The position numbers were made by a program, and so were the translations under genes. Below the pieces are notes generated by a model. It saw nothing but the letters and a program-made list of their open reading frames with translations. It ran no database searches and was not told where the DNA came from. This document shows positions 47,601-57,387 of a DNA stretch of 64,000 nucleotides, piece after piece; the stretch's first letter is position 1; each line of letters begins with the position of its first letter. This DNA comes from Platycnemis pennipes (lineage: Eukaryota; Arthropoda; Insecta; Odonata; Platycnemididae). Location of the stretch: NCBI GenBank assembly GCA_933228895.1, contig OW121852.1:59066872-59130871 (forward strand). The letters are read 5' to 3'.

Positions 47601-49090
47601 ATACGATGAAATTAACTATAAATAGAAATTTGGAGGCACCGCAGATATGATGTGAAAAATTATGAATTCAATAAAATAAAAATATAAATAAATATGTAAA
47701 TACATTCTGATGTTAACAGCTAAAAGACAAAAAAACAATTTTCAGCTTCAGGATTATCGGAAATGCACAGCGACAATAAGCAGAGAAAAAAATAATGCGA
47801 CAACAGAAAACAAATACAGTTTGGGAAACAATACGACGGCCCTACCCTTACTAAAAAGTAATTTAAAAATTGCTATTAAGACGGAAAAATCGCTAAGAAT
47901 ATTTTTTACAACCCTTCAAAAGACGAGTTATGAATTCTTAATTAATAAAACTCAGATGAAATAAAATTGAAGCCCGGTCCACGCAACCTATTTCGTCCAT
48001 GGAAGTGATAGAGTGTAATAACTTCGGTGCAATTATGATTGTCTCTCAATGTCGCAAAATATGCCCGAGTAGCCATCCAAGACCTAGAGATAACAGTGCT
48101 CATTAAGATAAGCTCGTCGTATTCAAATGCTGGTTAGAACTTGAAACTCCGTGCTAAATGACTCAGGCTACCGAAACAAAGTCATAACTGATGTTGTTAT
48201 TGTTTACAGAGGCGACGAACAGCTTGCGCTGCTTAGGAAGTGGAAAGCAATCCATATGTTGGTTTTTTCATTGGGAACGGTTGAGTGGTGGAAGGAATTC
48301 ATGCGGCATGTCGGCATTGGCTTACAGTTACTGAAAGGCGCCGTGGGGACGACTGTTTATCTTCCCGTTCGATAAGAGGATCACTGTGCACTAAGTACTC
48401 TCCACACCTCATTCAAATAAAATTGGAATTGGTAGAACGCAAAAATCTCTCTGATATGCAAAAATCTCTCTGATATCGGATACGAACGCGGGCTCTCGGA
48501 TAAGGATGTCATACGGTAGTCATCACTGCATCTCTATCCCATATGACAAAAATAATAAAACTATTATGTAAATGGAATCGGGTTGTTTCATTAACTAGAG
48601 TATTGACTTCCCATCGCGAGTACCCGGATTATAATTCCGGTACTGATAGATTTTTCAGTGGCATTCGGGTCCGTATTTGAGCACTACTTAACGAGCACTT
48701 CAAGTTCAGTACTCCTTCCATAGAACGGGACGTTTCACAATGAATCCCTTGGCCTTAGTGCCGAGCCGAGTTTCTCCCCACCATTCCTTTTGTTTCTTGA
48801 GGAACCCTGCTTCTATCCAACTATCCCCCTATCCAAAATGGCGAAAATAACCTTAGCCTTCGGTCGCTTCCCTTCATTAAATGCTACTGAAATGTATGTA
48901 CGGAATAGCTCACTCAAGTTAACATCCTTTTTTCCTTCCAGGCACGCGATACACGAGGACCAATCCGACTCCGCTTACTTCATCGGCTGGCCGTTCGGCA
49001 TCGTGGTGGGGCAGCAATCGATGGCGCCATCCCCACTTGTATCCTCAGTCAACACTCGTCTCATACTACAGTTCCTATCGAAATATGTCG
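35534..49090 (+). CDS. platelet-activating-factor acetylhydrolase (eight exons, both ends missing)
   Basis: Joined exons 35534-35631, 36607-36718, 37817-38057, 38536-38653, 39805-39918, 40970-41061, 42219-42434 and 48942-49090 give ~380 residues in one frame. All introns are GT-AG with matching phases. Landmarks, numbered from the first exon: [11 protein letters not shown] (1-11), [10 protein letters not shown] (oxyanion region, ~119-128), [19 protein letters not shown] (~142-160), the nucleophile elbow GHSFGG with Ser at 242, IALDAW with Asp at 265, and HAIHEDQSD with His at 335. This order and spacing match vertebrate PAF-AH (PLA2G7/PAFAH2), an alpha/beta hydrolase that removes the sn-2 acetyl or oxidised acyl chain from phospholipids. 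An acidic, proline-rich insertion (about 86-111) is not found in the mammalian enzymes. The N-terminus is missing, so secretion versus cytosol is undecided. No promoter is identified. Confidence 0.93.
35645..36180 (+). mobile_element. decayed LINE fragment in PAF-AH intron
   Basis: In the intron after exon a, + strand readings in shifting frames resemble the RTE-like LINE C-terminus ([28 protein letters not shown] at the end). It has many stops and no motif better than these, so support is modest. Confidence 0.45.
36607..36718 (+). CDS. PAF-AH exon b
   Basis: 112 bp after acceptor TTTTCCTTTTCAG, donor GTAAGC. It encodes [20 protein letters not shown] and [17 protein letters not shown], then the first base of a Gly codon. 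W-P...KEYF-G corresponds to the WIPNKEYFWG stretch of the vertebrate enzyme. Confidence 0.93.
37817..38057 (+). CDS. PAF-AH exon c (oxyanion region, acidic/proline insert)
   Basis: 241 bp, entering in phase 1 and leaving in phase 2. It encodes [14 protein letters not shown], an acidic segment ([18 protein letters not shown]), six prolines, then [16 protein letters not shown] and [10 protein letters not shown]. The SHGLG and VALEHR segments align with the conserved core. The acidic/proline run replaces a shorter loop and may be a flexible surface segment. Base composition over the insert is markedly GC-rich. Confidence 0.94.
38536..38653 (+). CDS. PAF-AH exon d
   Basis: 118 bp between AAAATAG and GTAAGC. 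It completes the Arg codon of EHR and encodes [20 protein letters not shown] then [28 protein letters not shown] aligns with the DRSASATYY block after EHR in vertebrate PAF-AH, and [12 protein letters not shown] with its conserved LKQEEE...RNEQ block. Phase match on both sides supports it although the acceptor lacks a strong pyrimidine tract. Confidence 0.9.
39805..39918 (+). CDS. PAF-AH exon e
   Basis: 114 bp, phase 0 on both sides, acceptor ACTTCTTAG, donor GTGAGT. It encodes [20 protein letters not shown] then [18 protein letters not shown]. It corresponds to the helix after the RNEQ block and the loop leading to the nucleophile strand. Confidence 0.93.
40970..41061 (+). CDS. PAF-AH exon f (catalytic Ser)
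   Basis: 92 bp after acceptor AATCTTACAG, donor GTAAGG. It encodes [20 protein letters not shown] then [10 protein letters not shown] plus two bases of Arg. GHSFGG is the GXSXG nucleophile elbow in the exact PAF-AH form. Confidence 0.96.
42219..42434 (+). CDS. PAF-AH exon g (catalytic Asp)
   Basis: 216 bp after acceptor ACTTTCAG. It encodes [20 protein letters not shown], then [20 protein letters not shown] and ERRVITIR. Asp in ALDAW is the triad acid, and [11 protein letters not shown] matches the QPLFFINSEYF strand. The donor GTCCGT is weak. If it is not used, the frame runs on for ten codons to a TAA at 42463, giving a product without the catalytic His. Confidence 0.94.
42598..44459 (-). 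mobile_element. Tigger/pogo-type DNA transposon, internally deleted
   Basis: Terminal inverted repeats start CAGGCAGTCCCCAGTTACG at 42598 and, inverted, CAGGCAGTCTCCGATTTACG ending at 44459. TA flanks both ends (42596-42597 and 44460-44461), the target duplication of Tc1/mariner-pogo elements. Inside, on the - strand, is the C-terminal half of a DDE transposase. The distance from the end to the first codon leaves no room for the HTH/CENP-B-like DNA-binding domain, so the 5' half was deleted. It lies in the PAF-AH intron between the Asp and His exons, antisense to the host gene. Confidence 0.9.
43262..44086 (-). pseudogene. Tigger-type transposase remnant
   Basis: A 182-codon - strand frame (44086-43538) has [17 protein letters not shown] (the LLLDNAPAH catalytic block, with an extra N and V for G), then [34 protein letters not shown] and [12 protein letters not shown]. 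These are diagnostic of the TIGD/jerky DDE_1 family. After a frameshift the - strand frame at 43483-43262 continues with [20 protein letters not shown], and a shifted frame with [20 protein letters not shown], the usual Tigger tail. The first catalytic Asp and the whole DNA-binding half are lost. It cannot encode an active enzyme. Confidence 0.9.
44510..44585 (-). mobile_element. CR1-like 3' tail fragment (old)
   Basis: GTACCCTGCAACCTAGAGAG and GTGGTAGGGGGTTAATAATT follow the reverse-complement tail order with many substitutions. It sits 50 bp beyond the Tigger element inside the PAF-AH intron. Confidence 0.6.
44586..48457. other. PAF-AH intron sequence, no exon recognised
   Basis: Part of the 6507-bp intron (42435-48941). 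The segment at 44870-45420 is less AT-rich, holds two TGACGTCA palindromes (44877-44884 and 45395-45402) and several near matches to ACGTCATC, and may be an eroded transposon or an intronic regulatory patch. The frame at 45551-45763 predicts a short coiled-coil-like stretch ([16 protein letters not shown]) without family match. Confidence 0.35.
48458..48545 (-). repeat. tRNA-derived SINE (head)
   Basis: On the - strand a B-box-like GCGTTCGTATCC (near 48496-48480) is preceded by GTATGACATCCTTATCCGAG. It lies head-to-head with the next SINE inside the PAF-AH intron. Confidence 0.45.
48590..48870 (+). repeat. tRNA-derived SINE (head plus body)
   Basis: Head: TTGACTTCCCATCGCGAGTA and CCCGGATTATAATTCCGG (degenerate B box). 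Body: CTTCAAGTTCAGTACTCC, GAACGGGACGTTTC, CCCTTGGCCTTAGTGCCGAG, TTTCTCCCCACCATTCC, in the same order as other copies. It ends ~70 bp before the acceptor of PAF-AH exon h. Confidence 0.7.
48942..49090 (+). CDS. PAF-AH exon h (catalytic His)
   Basis: 149 bp after acceptor TTTTTTCCTTCCAG, donor GTGAGT. One base completes the Arg of VITIR, then [40 protein letters not shown] and ILQFLSKYV. The second His aligns with the triad His of vertebrate PAF-AH (SVHQNFADF block). It leaves with one base of the next codon, so at least one more exon should follow to supply the C-terminus. Confidence 0.92.
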
Positions 49091-49149
49091 GTGAGTTAAG
49101 ATTTATTTATCGGTACTTCTAAATATATATAACATTAATTATCATAAAA

Positions 49150-50215
49150 AACAAGGGAAATGTAAATCTGCACTAGAAAAGCTAGAGCTAAGGCCAACAC
49201 TCAAGTCGGTAATCAAAACTTTAAGAGTAGGTGTCATGTCATAAGAATAATATGCTTAAAGCTAGAAATCAAGCTTGGCAGTAAGTAAACAGCTAAGGAG
49301 CATACTTCTTTATGACTGCAGTGAAGGATGGACGGTAATGCCGCAAAAAAGAGACTGGAGGTATTCAGAATATGATGATGAAGTGTTCTCTGGTTCCCAC
49401 TCAGTCATGGATTTAATATCTACTCACGTTTCGATATTTAAGACTGCCATTGTCTTCAGGGTTCAAATCAACGCTATCACCGAGCGGGAAAACCATGAAT
49501 ACTCCATTATCAGCATTCGTCGGGAAAATCTACAATCGTTCATGTAATGCTGTAAGTAATGCTGAAGATAAAATGGACTGACAGAGTCACACGTATAGAG
49601 GTTCCAAGAAGATGGGAGAAAAGAGTCGTTAAGAATTATGAAAAAGATTACATGACAACCTCTTCGGGATATTCAAGAAATAATGATATGCGGTGAATGA
49701 GTTACTACATGAGAAATAGAGTAACCAGCGAATGAAGAACGAAGGAAAAATCTGTGGAGTGAGGTGCATAGAAAAATGACGAAAATGAACTGGACAGACA
49801 GAGTGACATGAAAAGATGTAAAAAGACTCAGTAGTAGAAATAGCAAAACTGGAAGTATTCGAAATTCGGAGATGCATAAGGGCGATGAAAATGAAACGTT
49901 TCAACCAAGTAGCTAACGAAGACGCTATCGGAACGGGAAAAAGAGAACTTCTGATGAAGGCATTGAAAAGAAGACGGGACAGACTTATCGAACATATCTT
50001 AAGACATGCTGGGCTAATGTGAAGACAGTGGTCAAGGGAAACGTGAATGGGATGGATAGCAAAGGAAGGCCTTGCATAAGAAATGAGGAACCAGCAGTGA
50101 AGGGTATAAAATAAAAAATAACGGGAATCTGGAGACATAATCTGACAAGAGGAATTAAGTGGAGAGTTGCGCTATACCAATCTTACGTTAAAAACTTTAG
50201 ATGAAAATGGTGATA
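49150..50215 (+). mobile_element. two overlapping RTE-like LINE 3' ends with an insert
   Basis: + strand LINE signatures appear twice. One runs 49160-49650: a LYDCSEGWTV remnant near 49310, then MLKIKWTDRVT near 49560. A second runs 49780-50200: KMNWTDRVT near 49787, KRRRDRLIEHILRHAG near 49970-50015, WRVALYQS near 50165. The first copy is split at about 49385-49545 by sequence foreign to the LINE. All of it is decayed. Confidence 0.65.
49385..49548 (-). repeat. insert with hammerhead-like/Penelope-type motif
   Basis: Foreign to the surrounding LINE. On the - strand it contains CTGAAGACAATGGCAGTCTT and, after AAATAT, CGAAACGTGAGTAGATATTA (about 49460-49415). CTGAAGA ... GAAAC at this spacing is the pattern seen in Penelope-associated hammerhead remnants. 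Stem II pairing is poor, so the assignment is weak. Confidence 0.35.
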
Positions 50216-51000
50216 TGAATTATTTACTATATGAATCTCAACACTAACAAGGCAGTAACAACTCAAGCACTGCTCTAATTTGGTAGCGTTGTAACTCTAG
50301 CTTTCGCATGCCCGTAAGGCAGAGGTTTCATAATGCATATTTTTATGTTTGCAAATCACTGTACACCATAAAGACAGTACACAGAAAAAGGCAAGGTGAT
50401 TATTGACCATGCCGTCCATGCACCTTAATTCTAAGACTACTACTGCTAGATAAAGTTACCCATCCATCATTAGAACAGCAAACACGTCTGCTGAACAAAA
50501 ATTTCAAAGACACTAAAACCGCGACATCAAAATATTCATGTTGCTTATCGAAGCTGAATGATACTTTTACGGACGTGACGAAAACATTTTCGGCAAATTA
50601 TAAGGAGGTAGGCCAAATAAGTCCCGTATACGCCATCTCCGCTACACTTATATTTAGTTGCGCCTAATAGAAACTCTTGTAATTTTAAATCAGGATCAAA
50701 AAAAGTTAACTAATAAAATTGAATTCAATGCAAACTTCAACGACGTATTCAACGCAATTTCATCGAAGACACTTCCTCGGCATAGCCCAAATATTGCTTC
50801 CAGCTCCGGATGACATTTCAATAAGATTTGACGATATCATTGGCACTAAGTGCAAGAGGGAAAATGGCACTATGGAACAGAGTAGTAGTTACTTGGAAGA
50901 TGTGACAAGAAGCTTACGACAATTGCAACATTTAGTTCAGGTGAGTCAATGATAGAGGCAGGAATTTTTCACGGAACGGAGGAAGGGTGGAGAGAAACCC
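50216..51000. other. mostly unassigned; holds a possible exon
   Basis: AT-rich, with one frame (50719-50952) ending at a good donor sequence that is described separately. Otherwise nothing is recognised. Confidence 0.35.
50804..50940 (+). CDS. possible downstream PAF-AH exon (phase-compatible)
   Basis: Between TTGCTTCCAG and GTGAGT lies a 137-bp open segment. If joined to exon h, it completes the split codon (G+CT, Ala) and encodes PDDISIRFDDIIGTKCKREN, GTMEQSSSYLEDVTRSLRQL and QHLVQ. Length, phase and donor are right for an exon, and the C-terminal region of PAF-AH is poorly conserved. But no residue match to known C-termini is visible and the acceptor is mediocre. An alternative acceptor at 50690-50692 would instead end the protein with SKKVN and a stop. 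Confidence 0.3.
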
Positions 51001-51002
51001 AG

Positions 51003-51190
51003 CTTTAGCCTACTCATGACAAAAGACGCTAAGGGGACCATGGCTTAACGTCCCATCCGACGGACGGAGTAGTCGAGTCGAATGCTCTCCACACAGCACT
51101 CAAGTAGGTAGCGGTAGAAAAATGAAAAACTTCAACACTTCGGGGTTCAAACCTAGGTCCTCGAGATGGGAATCCAGAAGTGTACTTAAA
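51003..51190 (-). repeat. tRNA-derived SINE (head plus body)
   Basis: On the - strand: GGATTCCCATCTCGAGGACC, B box within TAGGTTTGAACCCC (near 51154-51141), then the body AGAGCATTCGACTCGACTAC, CCGTCCGTCGGATGGGACGT, CCTTAGCGTCTTTTGTCATG and AGTAGGCTAA. This is one of the best copies for deriving a consensus. Confidence 0.8.
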
Positions 51191-51259
51191 TTTTGGAAAT
51201 TCATTTCGCATACCCTCTATACTCTTCAAGACGAGTGTGCCGCGAAATAGGATCAATGA

Positions 51260-51944
51260 ATTAGGAATTAGAACTCATACCGGAAACTTCACTTTTAATG
51301 GTCAATTGGATAAGGCACGTACCTCGTAACGTATGCTCGCCGCTCGCTAAAAAAGTACAGGAAGTCAACAATGCTATCGAATTAGGGATCAAAAACTAGT
51401 ATGCGAGCCCGTAGACGCATTCGTCATCGACATGGAAATGATTCCGGTTTGAAGATTGAGGGATAGTCTCACCGGGAGAAGGGACGATTACCAAAAAGTG
51501 AACCACGGCCCTAAATTTAAAATTGATAAGATGATGAAAGCGAGAAAAGTGAGCCAAACACCTGCTTAATAATGATTTTATCTATAGGAAAAACATAGAA
51601 ATCAGACATACCAACTCTCCACTAGTATCTTGTATACAGGCAGGAAGACGTCAATATTTTCTTAAGTGACAAATGTTATGCCATTGTACGCATTTAAAGT
51701 TACATGGGTATGAAAATATTCATATTCAGCGAAGAATTGGAACCAAACACAATTTTTATTTTGCAAGATTCACCGAAGCTATAAATATAACCGTCAGCTT
51801 TTCCTTACATAGCAGAAAAAACCTAAATAGTTTAGTGAGTCAAATATTTGTGGAAGTATTACACCCAAGTATGACCGAAGAAATAATTAGAAATGTAACC
51901 AATTAAATATATAGTTACGAATATGGTATATTAATACTATTCCT
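51260..51944. other. no gene recognised
   Basis: AT-rich. The 77-codon frame at 51673-51906 has no family signal. Confidence 0.4.
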
Positions 51945-52047
51945 TTTTTATGCATGATAAGTAGTGCATGTTTGGTGAGCAATCACCCCCTGCCACACAC
52001 CCTTGTGGTGGCTTGCAGGGTATTATGTAGATGTAGATGTAGATGGT
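51945..52047 (+). mobile_element. CR1-like 3' tail fragment with (TGTAGA)n end
   Basis: GTAGTGCATGTTTGGTGAGC, CACCCCCTGCCACACACCC, GGTGGCTTGCAGGGTATTAT, then GTAGATGTAGATGTAGATGG. The terminal hexamer repeat is intact here, showing how the family ends. Confidence 0.9.
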
Positions 52048-52990
52048 GGTATCAGAATATTCGATATTTGGGATATGAAATGAGAATTGATACGAGGGAA
52101 GGGAATATTAGGCAGGGATTATCCATAAACAAACGACTAACATATGGTAAAATACTCAAGATAATACCGCAAAATTTCTAGCTCCGTTCATCAAAAGCGT
52201 ATATCTTCATAAATACGCATCAACTTAAAATAAAAGCATCAATTTACTTCAGGAGTATTACGGAAATATTGCAATATAAAATGAAATGTCCATGTGATTA
52301 GTAAATTTATTTCGTTATTGCCCGTGAGCACATTACCTAAACAATACTTTTCAACCCAGGAGGGAAACTATAGAAATTAAATTCTTTATCACAAATAAGG
52401 CTCCAGACTGACACCCTATTTTTAACAACATTTAAAATTCCAATCTTGCCTTGAATCATTCAATACTGCATGATGTGGAAGCTCAACAAGATTGAATTTA
52501 GACTGCAGTATAAAAATATAATATAGAGTGTGATTAGACCAGTGTTTGTCACTGTTACTCATCTCAAAGGTACCGACTGTATTTGCATTCCAAAATATAA
52601 CTTACAACAACGTGGACAACGTTTTTACCATACGGACAGTATTTAACTTAACACTGACTAAGCAGAAATTTATAAGCATAAGGTACGGAAGAATGGCATC
52701 TTTCTCATCGCTCATTGTAGTAAAGGTCAGGCTTTACTTTCCAAATAACAGCTAGTGAAGGAAATCTCATGTTTCAAAGCTACTGACCTAGAAATTATAC
52801 CAGATATGCTAAATTAGTTCCACGGAATGAAGCTACACTAGAGAAATCGCATTAGTGAATAACGACAATCACATGTAAGCATTCCAAATGTTTCATGAAT
52901 ATCGCATGAACTAGGAAGACATTTAAAGGTTTTTAATGCCAATACCGTCATGCATGACAGAATTCCATGAAGGATAAATCATGAAACAGT
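52048..52990. other. no gene recognised
   Basis: AT-rich. Only short frames without recognisable domains. Confidence 0.4.
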
Positions 52991-52992
52991 TC

Positions 52993-53078
52993 TATTATGG
53001 AGTACTCCGTCTGTTGGATGGGACGTTAAGCCATGGTCCCCTTGGCGTCTTTTGTCATGAGTAGGCTAACAGGTATTA
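52993..53078 (+). repeat. tRNA-derived SINE (body only)
   Basis: GGAGTACTCCGTCTGTTGG, GGGACGTTAAGCCATGGTC, CCCTTGGCGTCTTTTGTCAT, GAGTAGGCTAACAG. It is 5'-truncated, with no head. Confidence 0.75.
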
Positions 53079-53339
53079 AAGACTTACATTCTTTAATTCT
53101 TTAAACTTAAGGACAGCATCACACAACTATGCGGAAAGGGTGTAACAGAAATCACCTTCGATTTATTTACCTACACGTGTTCAGAGAGTGTCCTTTGCCT
53201 GACTTTTCACCGCATTCACATTGGGCACCGAGACTGACAGAGAGAAAGAGAGAGGGGAGAGAAAAATGGTAGCTGAAGGGAAGAAAAGAGGGATGTTAAA
53301 AAAATAGAACCGAACAGCTTGGAGAGTTAATTACTTGGC
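53079..53339. other. no gene recognised
   Basis: A purine-rich GAGAGAAAGAGAGAGGGGAG tract lies at about 53240-53263. Nothing else is recognised. Confidence 0.4.
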
Positions 53340-53745
53340 TCACGAGCAACAATGCCCTTCTCCTCCAAAACCCCATCTTTCGAGGGTAAGGCCGTGAGAA
53401 ACCTGGCGCAGTCGGCAAATGCAAATTCATTTGTTTTCTCACGAGGCGGTCCCGTCTCCTTTCCAGCTCCGTCTTCCTTCCTCCCTTTCTCGAACTACCC
53501 CTCCCGCCAGAATTCGTGCCGCATGGGAGGGGCAGAGCGAAGGGAGCATGCAACTTCCCGCTCCCCGCACTTCCCTCTCCCACCTTTCCGGCCTTTGCGG
53601 ACCGGCCGGCCGGTTTCCCCGGGCGTTTCACTGCCGGGAATATTTTTCCCAGCTTCGGCGTGAAACGAGGAATATGATTACAGGGACGTCTGACGACGGC
53701 GTGCGAATAAAAAAACACTCCACCAAGGGATAAACTCGCGAGCGG
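53340..53745. other. GC-rich block
   Basis: Sharp shift to GC-rich, CpG-containing sequence (GGACCGGCCGGCCGGTTTCC at about 53600). Long frames exist on both strands (for example 53296-53778 -) but mirror one another and show no domain. It could be a promoter/first-exon region of an unseen gene. Confidence 0.35.
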
Positions 53746-56454
53746 ACCTTGTGGACTGACAAAGAATATTCTTTTCACTTAAACTAGTTCCACCGGCTCA
53801 TTCCATCAATGGCCTGGGTCGTCGTGAGTTATAGAAAACTAGTTTCTCCGATTTCCCGAGATCCGCCGCGCTGTTAAAATCCCAAGTCGCCTAAAGCAAT
53901 GCGGCTGCTGGGGAAAAAATGCTTAAATCATGTCTATTGATTGGAGCTCTTAAGCAATCCCGGATGAATTTCAACGCTAAACATACGGTCAGGGATTTTT
54001 CAACGTTTATTTGATCCGAGTTTTCTGCTGGACTACAACAGCTCGATCAAATTTCGCGGCTCAATATTTCGCATCACGTCAGCTAAAAAAATTACTGTCC
54101 ACTTCTCTTTTCCCTTCAAGATATTTCGCCAGCAGCACATTTATAATAAGGACAATATAAAAAGAAAACAAAAACCCAAATTGTGGATTTGACTTGTGTT
54201 TTTCTTTCTATGCTATCATGTTTCGCTTCCATTCCATATCGCTAGAATCTTAAGAATAATTTTATAATAAGGGCGCCATCCTGTTCTTCTCTCATTAGTG
54301 TTGCCCTCATTTCACCACTATGTCACATAACTATCGTATATATGCATCATTCATATACATATTCACTTAATTCACGTTCACTTCAGGTGATTAAAAAAGG
54401 TCTAACATCTCCCATGAATATTTTTTGTGTGAAACATCTAATTCAAACGGAAAACAGGTACCTTAAGGTGATGAAGTGTAGATTTCTTAGCGCTAAAACA
54501 AAAATATTGTTACTAAACATTCCTTATTCAACGAGAGAACGAGTATGTTTACAACAATATTTGACAATGTAAACAATCCCTAAAGGGATGTTTCCATTCA
54601 GTCAGATTTTCAACATCTTTTCCATCACGCATAATTTTTGACATCTAAGAATTCATGTGGAATGCACAGATTATAAAAATGTATGCATGATGTATGTACA
54701 CCATTCAAAATACATTCGATAACGACGTTAAACCCCACACTTCGGACAAGCCCCCATACCTTCTAAAAACACACATGTCGTAAGATGTCATTTGTCTTTA
54801 TAGTCGGTTGCTCATGGCGTTTAACCCGTCGTAATGTGTGTATGAAAAAATAACATTTTCGTGCATTCATTTCCCGTTGTGGTGCACATTGCAGATACGT
54901 TTTTTGCAGTAATTCTTCTTGATGAAGGGCAAAAATTTAGTACGATCCCAACCAAAGAGACATTCATTCACTCCTAAAAATCCAACGAAAACTGTATTGA
55001 GTAGCACTTTCCTTTTGCCTGTCTAAACAGGCTTCCGCGACCGTTCCCAAATTCAAACTATCACTCGAATGGCCACCTAACTGAAATCGAATGCCTCTGA
55101 AGTAGCAGCCTCATTGAGTAAGAGACTATAAGAAGTCTTTTTTCTGGCTTCCACCCTTCGACCAACGGGGCACGCGTTTGGCTCTAACACTATCAACGAT
55201 CAAACATTAATCTAGTGCTGTGGGTGAAAGGAACATCTTCTACCACATCACTGACAATACAACCCAGAGAGTAAATATTTTACAAATATAAAAAAAATCG
55301 AATATTACGTCTTCAAAGCGAAAATCTTGAGACATGAATTTACGCTTTGCCATCAAAAGTTCATCCATTTGGACATATTGGTAGATATCCATCCAAGTAA
55401 AATGTTTTCTTGATTCGAAAAATGAATTGCGTGAAAACCGGATATATAATTACAATTTATAAAAAATAGCAAAAGCCAATGAATGACATATAGAGGTGCT
55501 TCACATGTGTTACTCGTCCATTTCAATGGGAAAATGTAGTTCCGTTCAAGTCATGGTTTTGGTCTCACCATAACTCTATTATTATAATGTAAAGGACGAT
55601 TTCCATCTATTTTAAAGGGAATTCGATTAATGGAATGCAAGGCGTAACATGGGATGTCCTTTGATAACGACAATGACGAAACTTATGGGGTACATCATTA
55701 CGAAGGCCTCACCCGGAATCATCAAAATAGAGTTCAAAAAATCAGCCCCTTCACAGTCTCTTCGTTGGAAAGAAAACGGTGACTGCCGTAGTTCTCGGAA
55801 GCTTCATAGGCTTATCCATTCTTATATAGACTATATTGAGGAAATAATATAGTCTCCGTATCGTACATTTTACGGCTGAATTTCCCATGAAATAGTACAG
55901 TGCCTAATATGCGCGATGTTCATGTTTTAGCGAGGTTTCGTTATGTTTTCACTCACTCCATGCAATAGGATGGGCTACCAGTCCCAGAGAGCAGAACTGA
56001 ATTAGTTTCCAATTGAAAAAAAAAACAATCAGCAAGTCACACTTGCAAACTGAAGTTATTTTAGCGTTATTGCAACCCCATTCCTTAACTTAAATTGCTG
56101 ACTCCTGACGCACATAATTGAAGGGGACCCAAATGCACTCGAACCGTTGCATTTCTTTGCTCTAGCTATATTTACAATCATGCGTTACATTCTTTACGTT
56201 ATACTTTCGGTACTTTAGAGGATTTATTGTCTGAAAAATGTAGGACAAAATTATCCCCTGGTTTTGGCATCGTCATCATTAACGCAATCACGTAAGTCGG
56301 TGTTATTGGTGAGGTGAGAGCTCGTAAAGGACTAAGCTCAGTGGCTTGTGAAATTCATACAACATAGTGGAGAAGTCACTATCATTCCCTGTGCCGCCTT
56401 TGGTTTCCCGGAGAGATCTAGCACACAGAAAATCACATAGCTTGGGTTTAACTG
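53746..56454. other. no gene recognised
   Basis: About 2.7 kb of AT-rich DNA with no recognised gene, repeat or supported exon. Confidence 0.4.
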
Positions 56455-56860
56455 GACGTGTGCAAAGGCCTCCCACGGATTTGATCCCGGGGCCTCCTGC
56501 TGTCTCCCAGCCTAGTGGTTAGAATACACCCCAGGGATCGGTCAGATATGGTGGAAAGAGTATTAGTCTTCCATCCAGAGTCCCAGGGTTCAATTCCCTG
56601 TGGTGGCTGAGATGTTCTATTGGTATACCGGTCCAAACAAGGGTGCCTTATGAAGAATACTGCGACTCCAGTACTACGTCTACAGAATAGGATGTTTAGC
56701 AATGGATCCCTTGACGCCTTTCAAAAAGAGCAGGCTCTTGCCGATAAGGGTTTCTCTTCACCCTTCCTCGGTTTCGTGAAAAAGCATACCTCTATCCAAA
56801 TACTCACCTATCCTAAATGGCGCAAATAACCTCATTGCCGGTTACCTCCCTCAAATAACG
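56455..56860 (+). repeat. tRNA-derived SINE pair (head-to-head), + copy nearly complete
   Basis: At 56455-56510 a partial head lies on the - strand (GGGATCAAATCCGTGG as B box). The + copy has TATGGTGGAAAGAGTATTAG (A-box region, 56547-56566), GGGTTCAATTCCCTGTGG (B box, near 56587), GGCTGAGATG, then a body with CCCTTGACGCCTTTCAAAAA, GAGCAGGCTCTTGCCGATAA, TTTCTCTTCACCCTTCCTCG. The overlapping frames are spurious. Confidence 0.75.
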
Positions 56861-56884
56861 AAAACTACCGGGCTCGAATCCCTA

Positions 56885-56962
56885 TATATTTAACACCCTG
56901 CGAGCAAACATAAGGGTGTGTGGCAGGGGATGAATCATCACCAGGCATTCATTTAAATCAAG
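56885..56962 (-). mobile_element. CR1-like 3' tail fragment
   Basis: AACACCCTGCGAGCAAACAT and AAGGGTGTGTGGCAGGGGAT, then ATCACCAGGCATTCATT: the reverse-complement tail without its terminal hexamer repeat. Confidence 0.8.
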
Positions 56963-57198
56963 AGTTGAAATACTTTGGGATTTTGACGGAAGTACTGTTT
57001 TGATAACCATTACTATCTGGCGCGGACAATAAACAAATACATATCCACATATTCTGCTGATAATGGAAAAAATTTACTCTTAGTAACATACATGCACACA
57101 AAAATACCAGTAGGTATACAATCTACGATACAAATCCTATTTTTTTCCTGGTAACTTCGTTGAGATCTATTGTGTTATGTGGAGAATATTTTAAGTTC

Positions 57199-57350
57199 AG
57201 TAAACAGTCCATCGGATCGGATGTTAAACCTCGGGCCCCTTGGCGTCTTTCGTTTAGAGTAAGCTAATAACGAAACTGGCTTTCTCTACACCCTTCTTCT
57301 GTTCTCTAAAAAATCCTACCTAAAACATTGCCACGAATCTTTTATTTAAT
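57199..57350 (+). repeat. SINE-body repeat, copy 1 of an apparently identical 152-bp pair
   Basis: AGTAAACAGTCCATCGGATC, GGATGTTAAACCTCGGGCCC, CTTGGCGTCTTTCGTTTAGA, GTAAGCTAATAACG, ending CACGAATCTTTTATTTAAT. It is related to the tRNA-SINE body but with its own 3' end. Confidence 0.85.
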
Positions 57351-57387
57351 ACATTTTTTAATTTTAATTTAATTTAATACAAATTTT

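Noticed and set aside
53296..53778. 160-codon - frame in GC-rich DNA with mirrored + frames
   Set aside because: GC-rich sequence keeps several frames open at once; composition is Arg/Pro/Ser-biased and no domain is visible.
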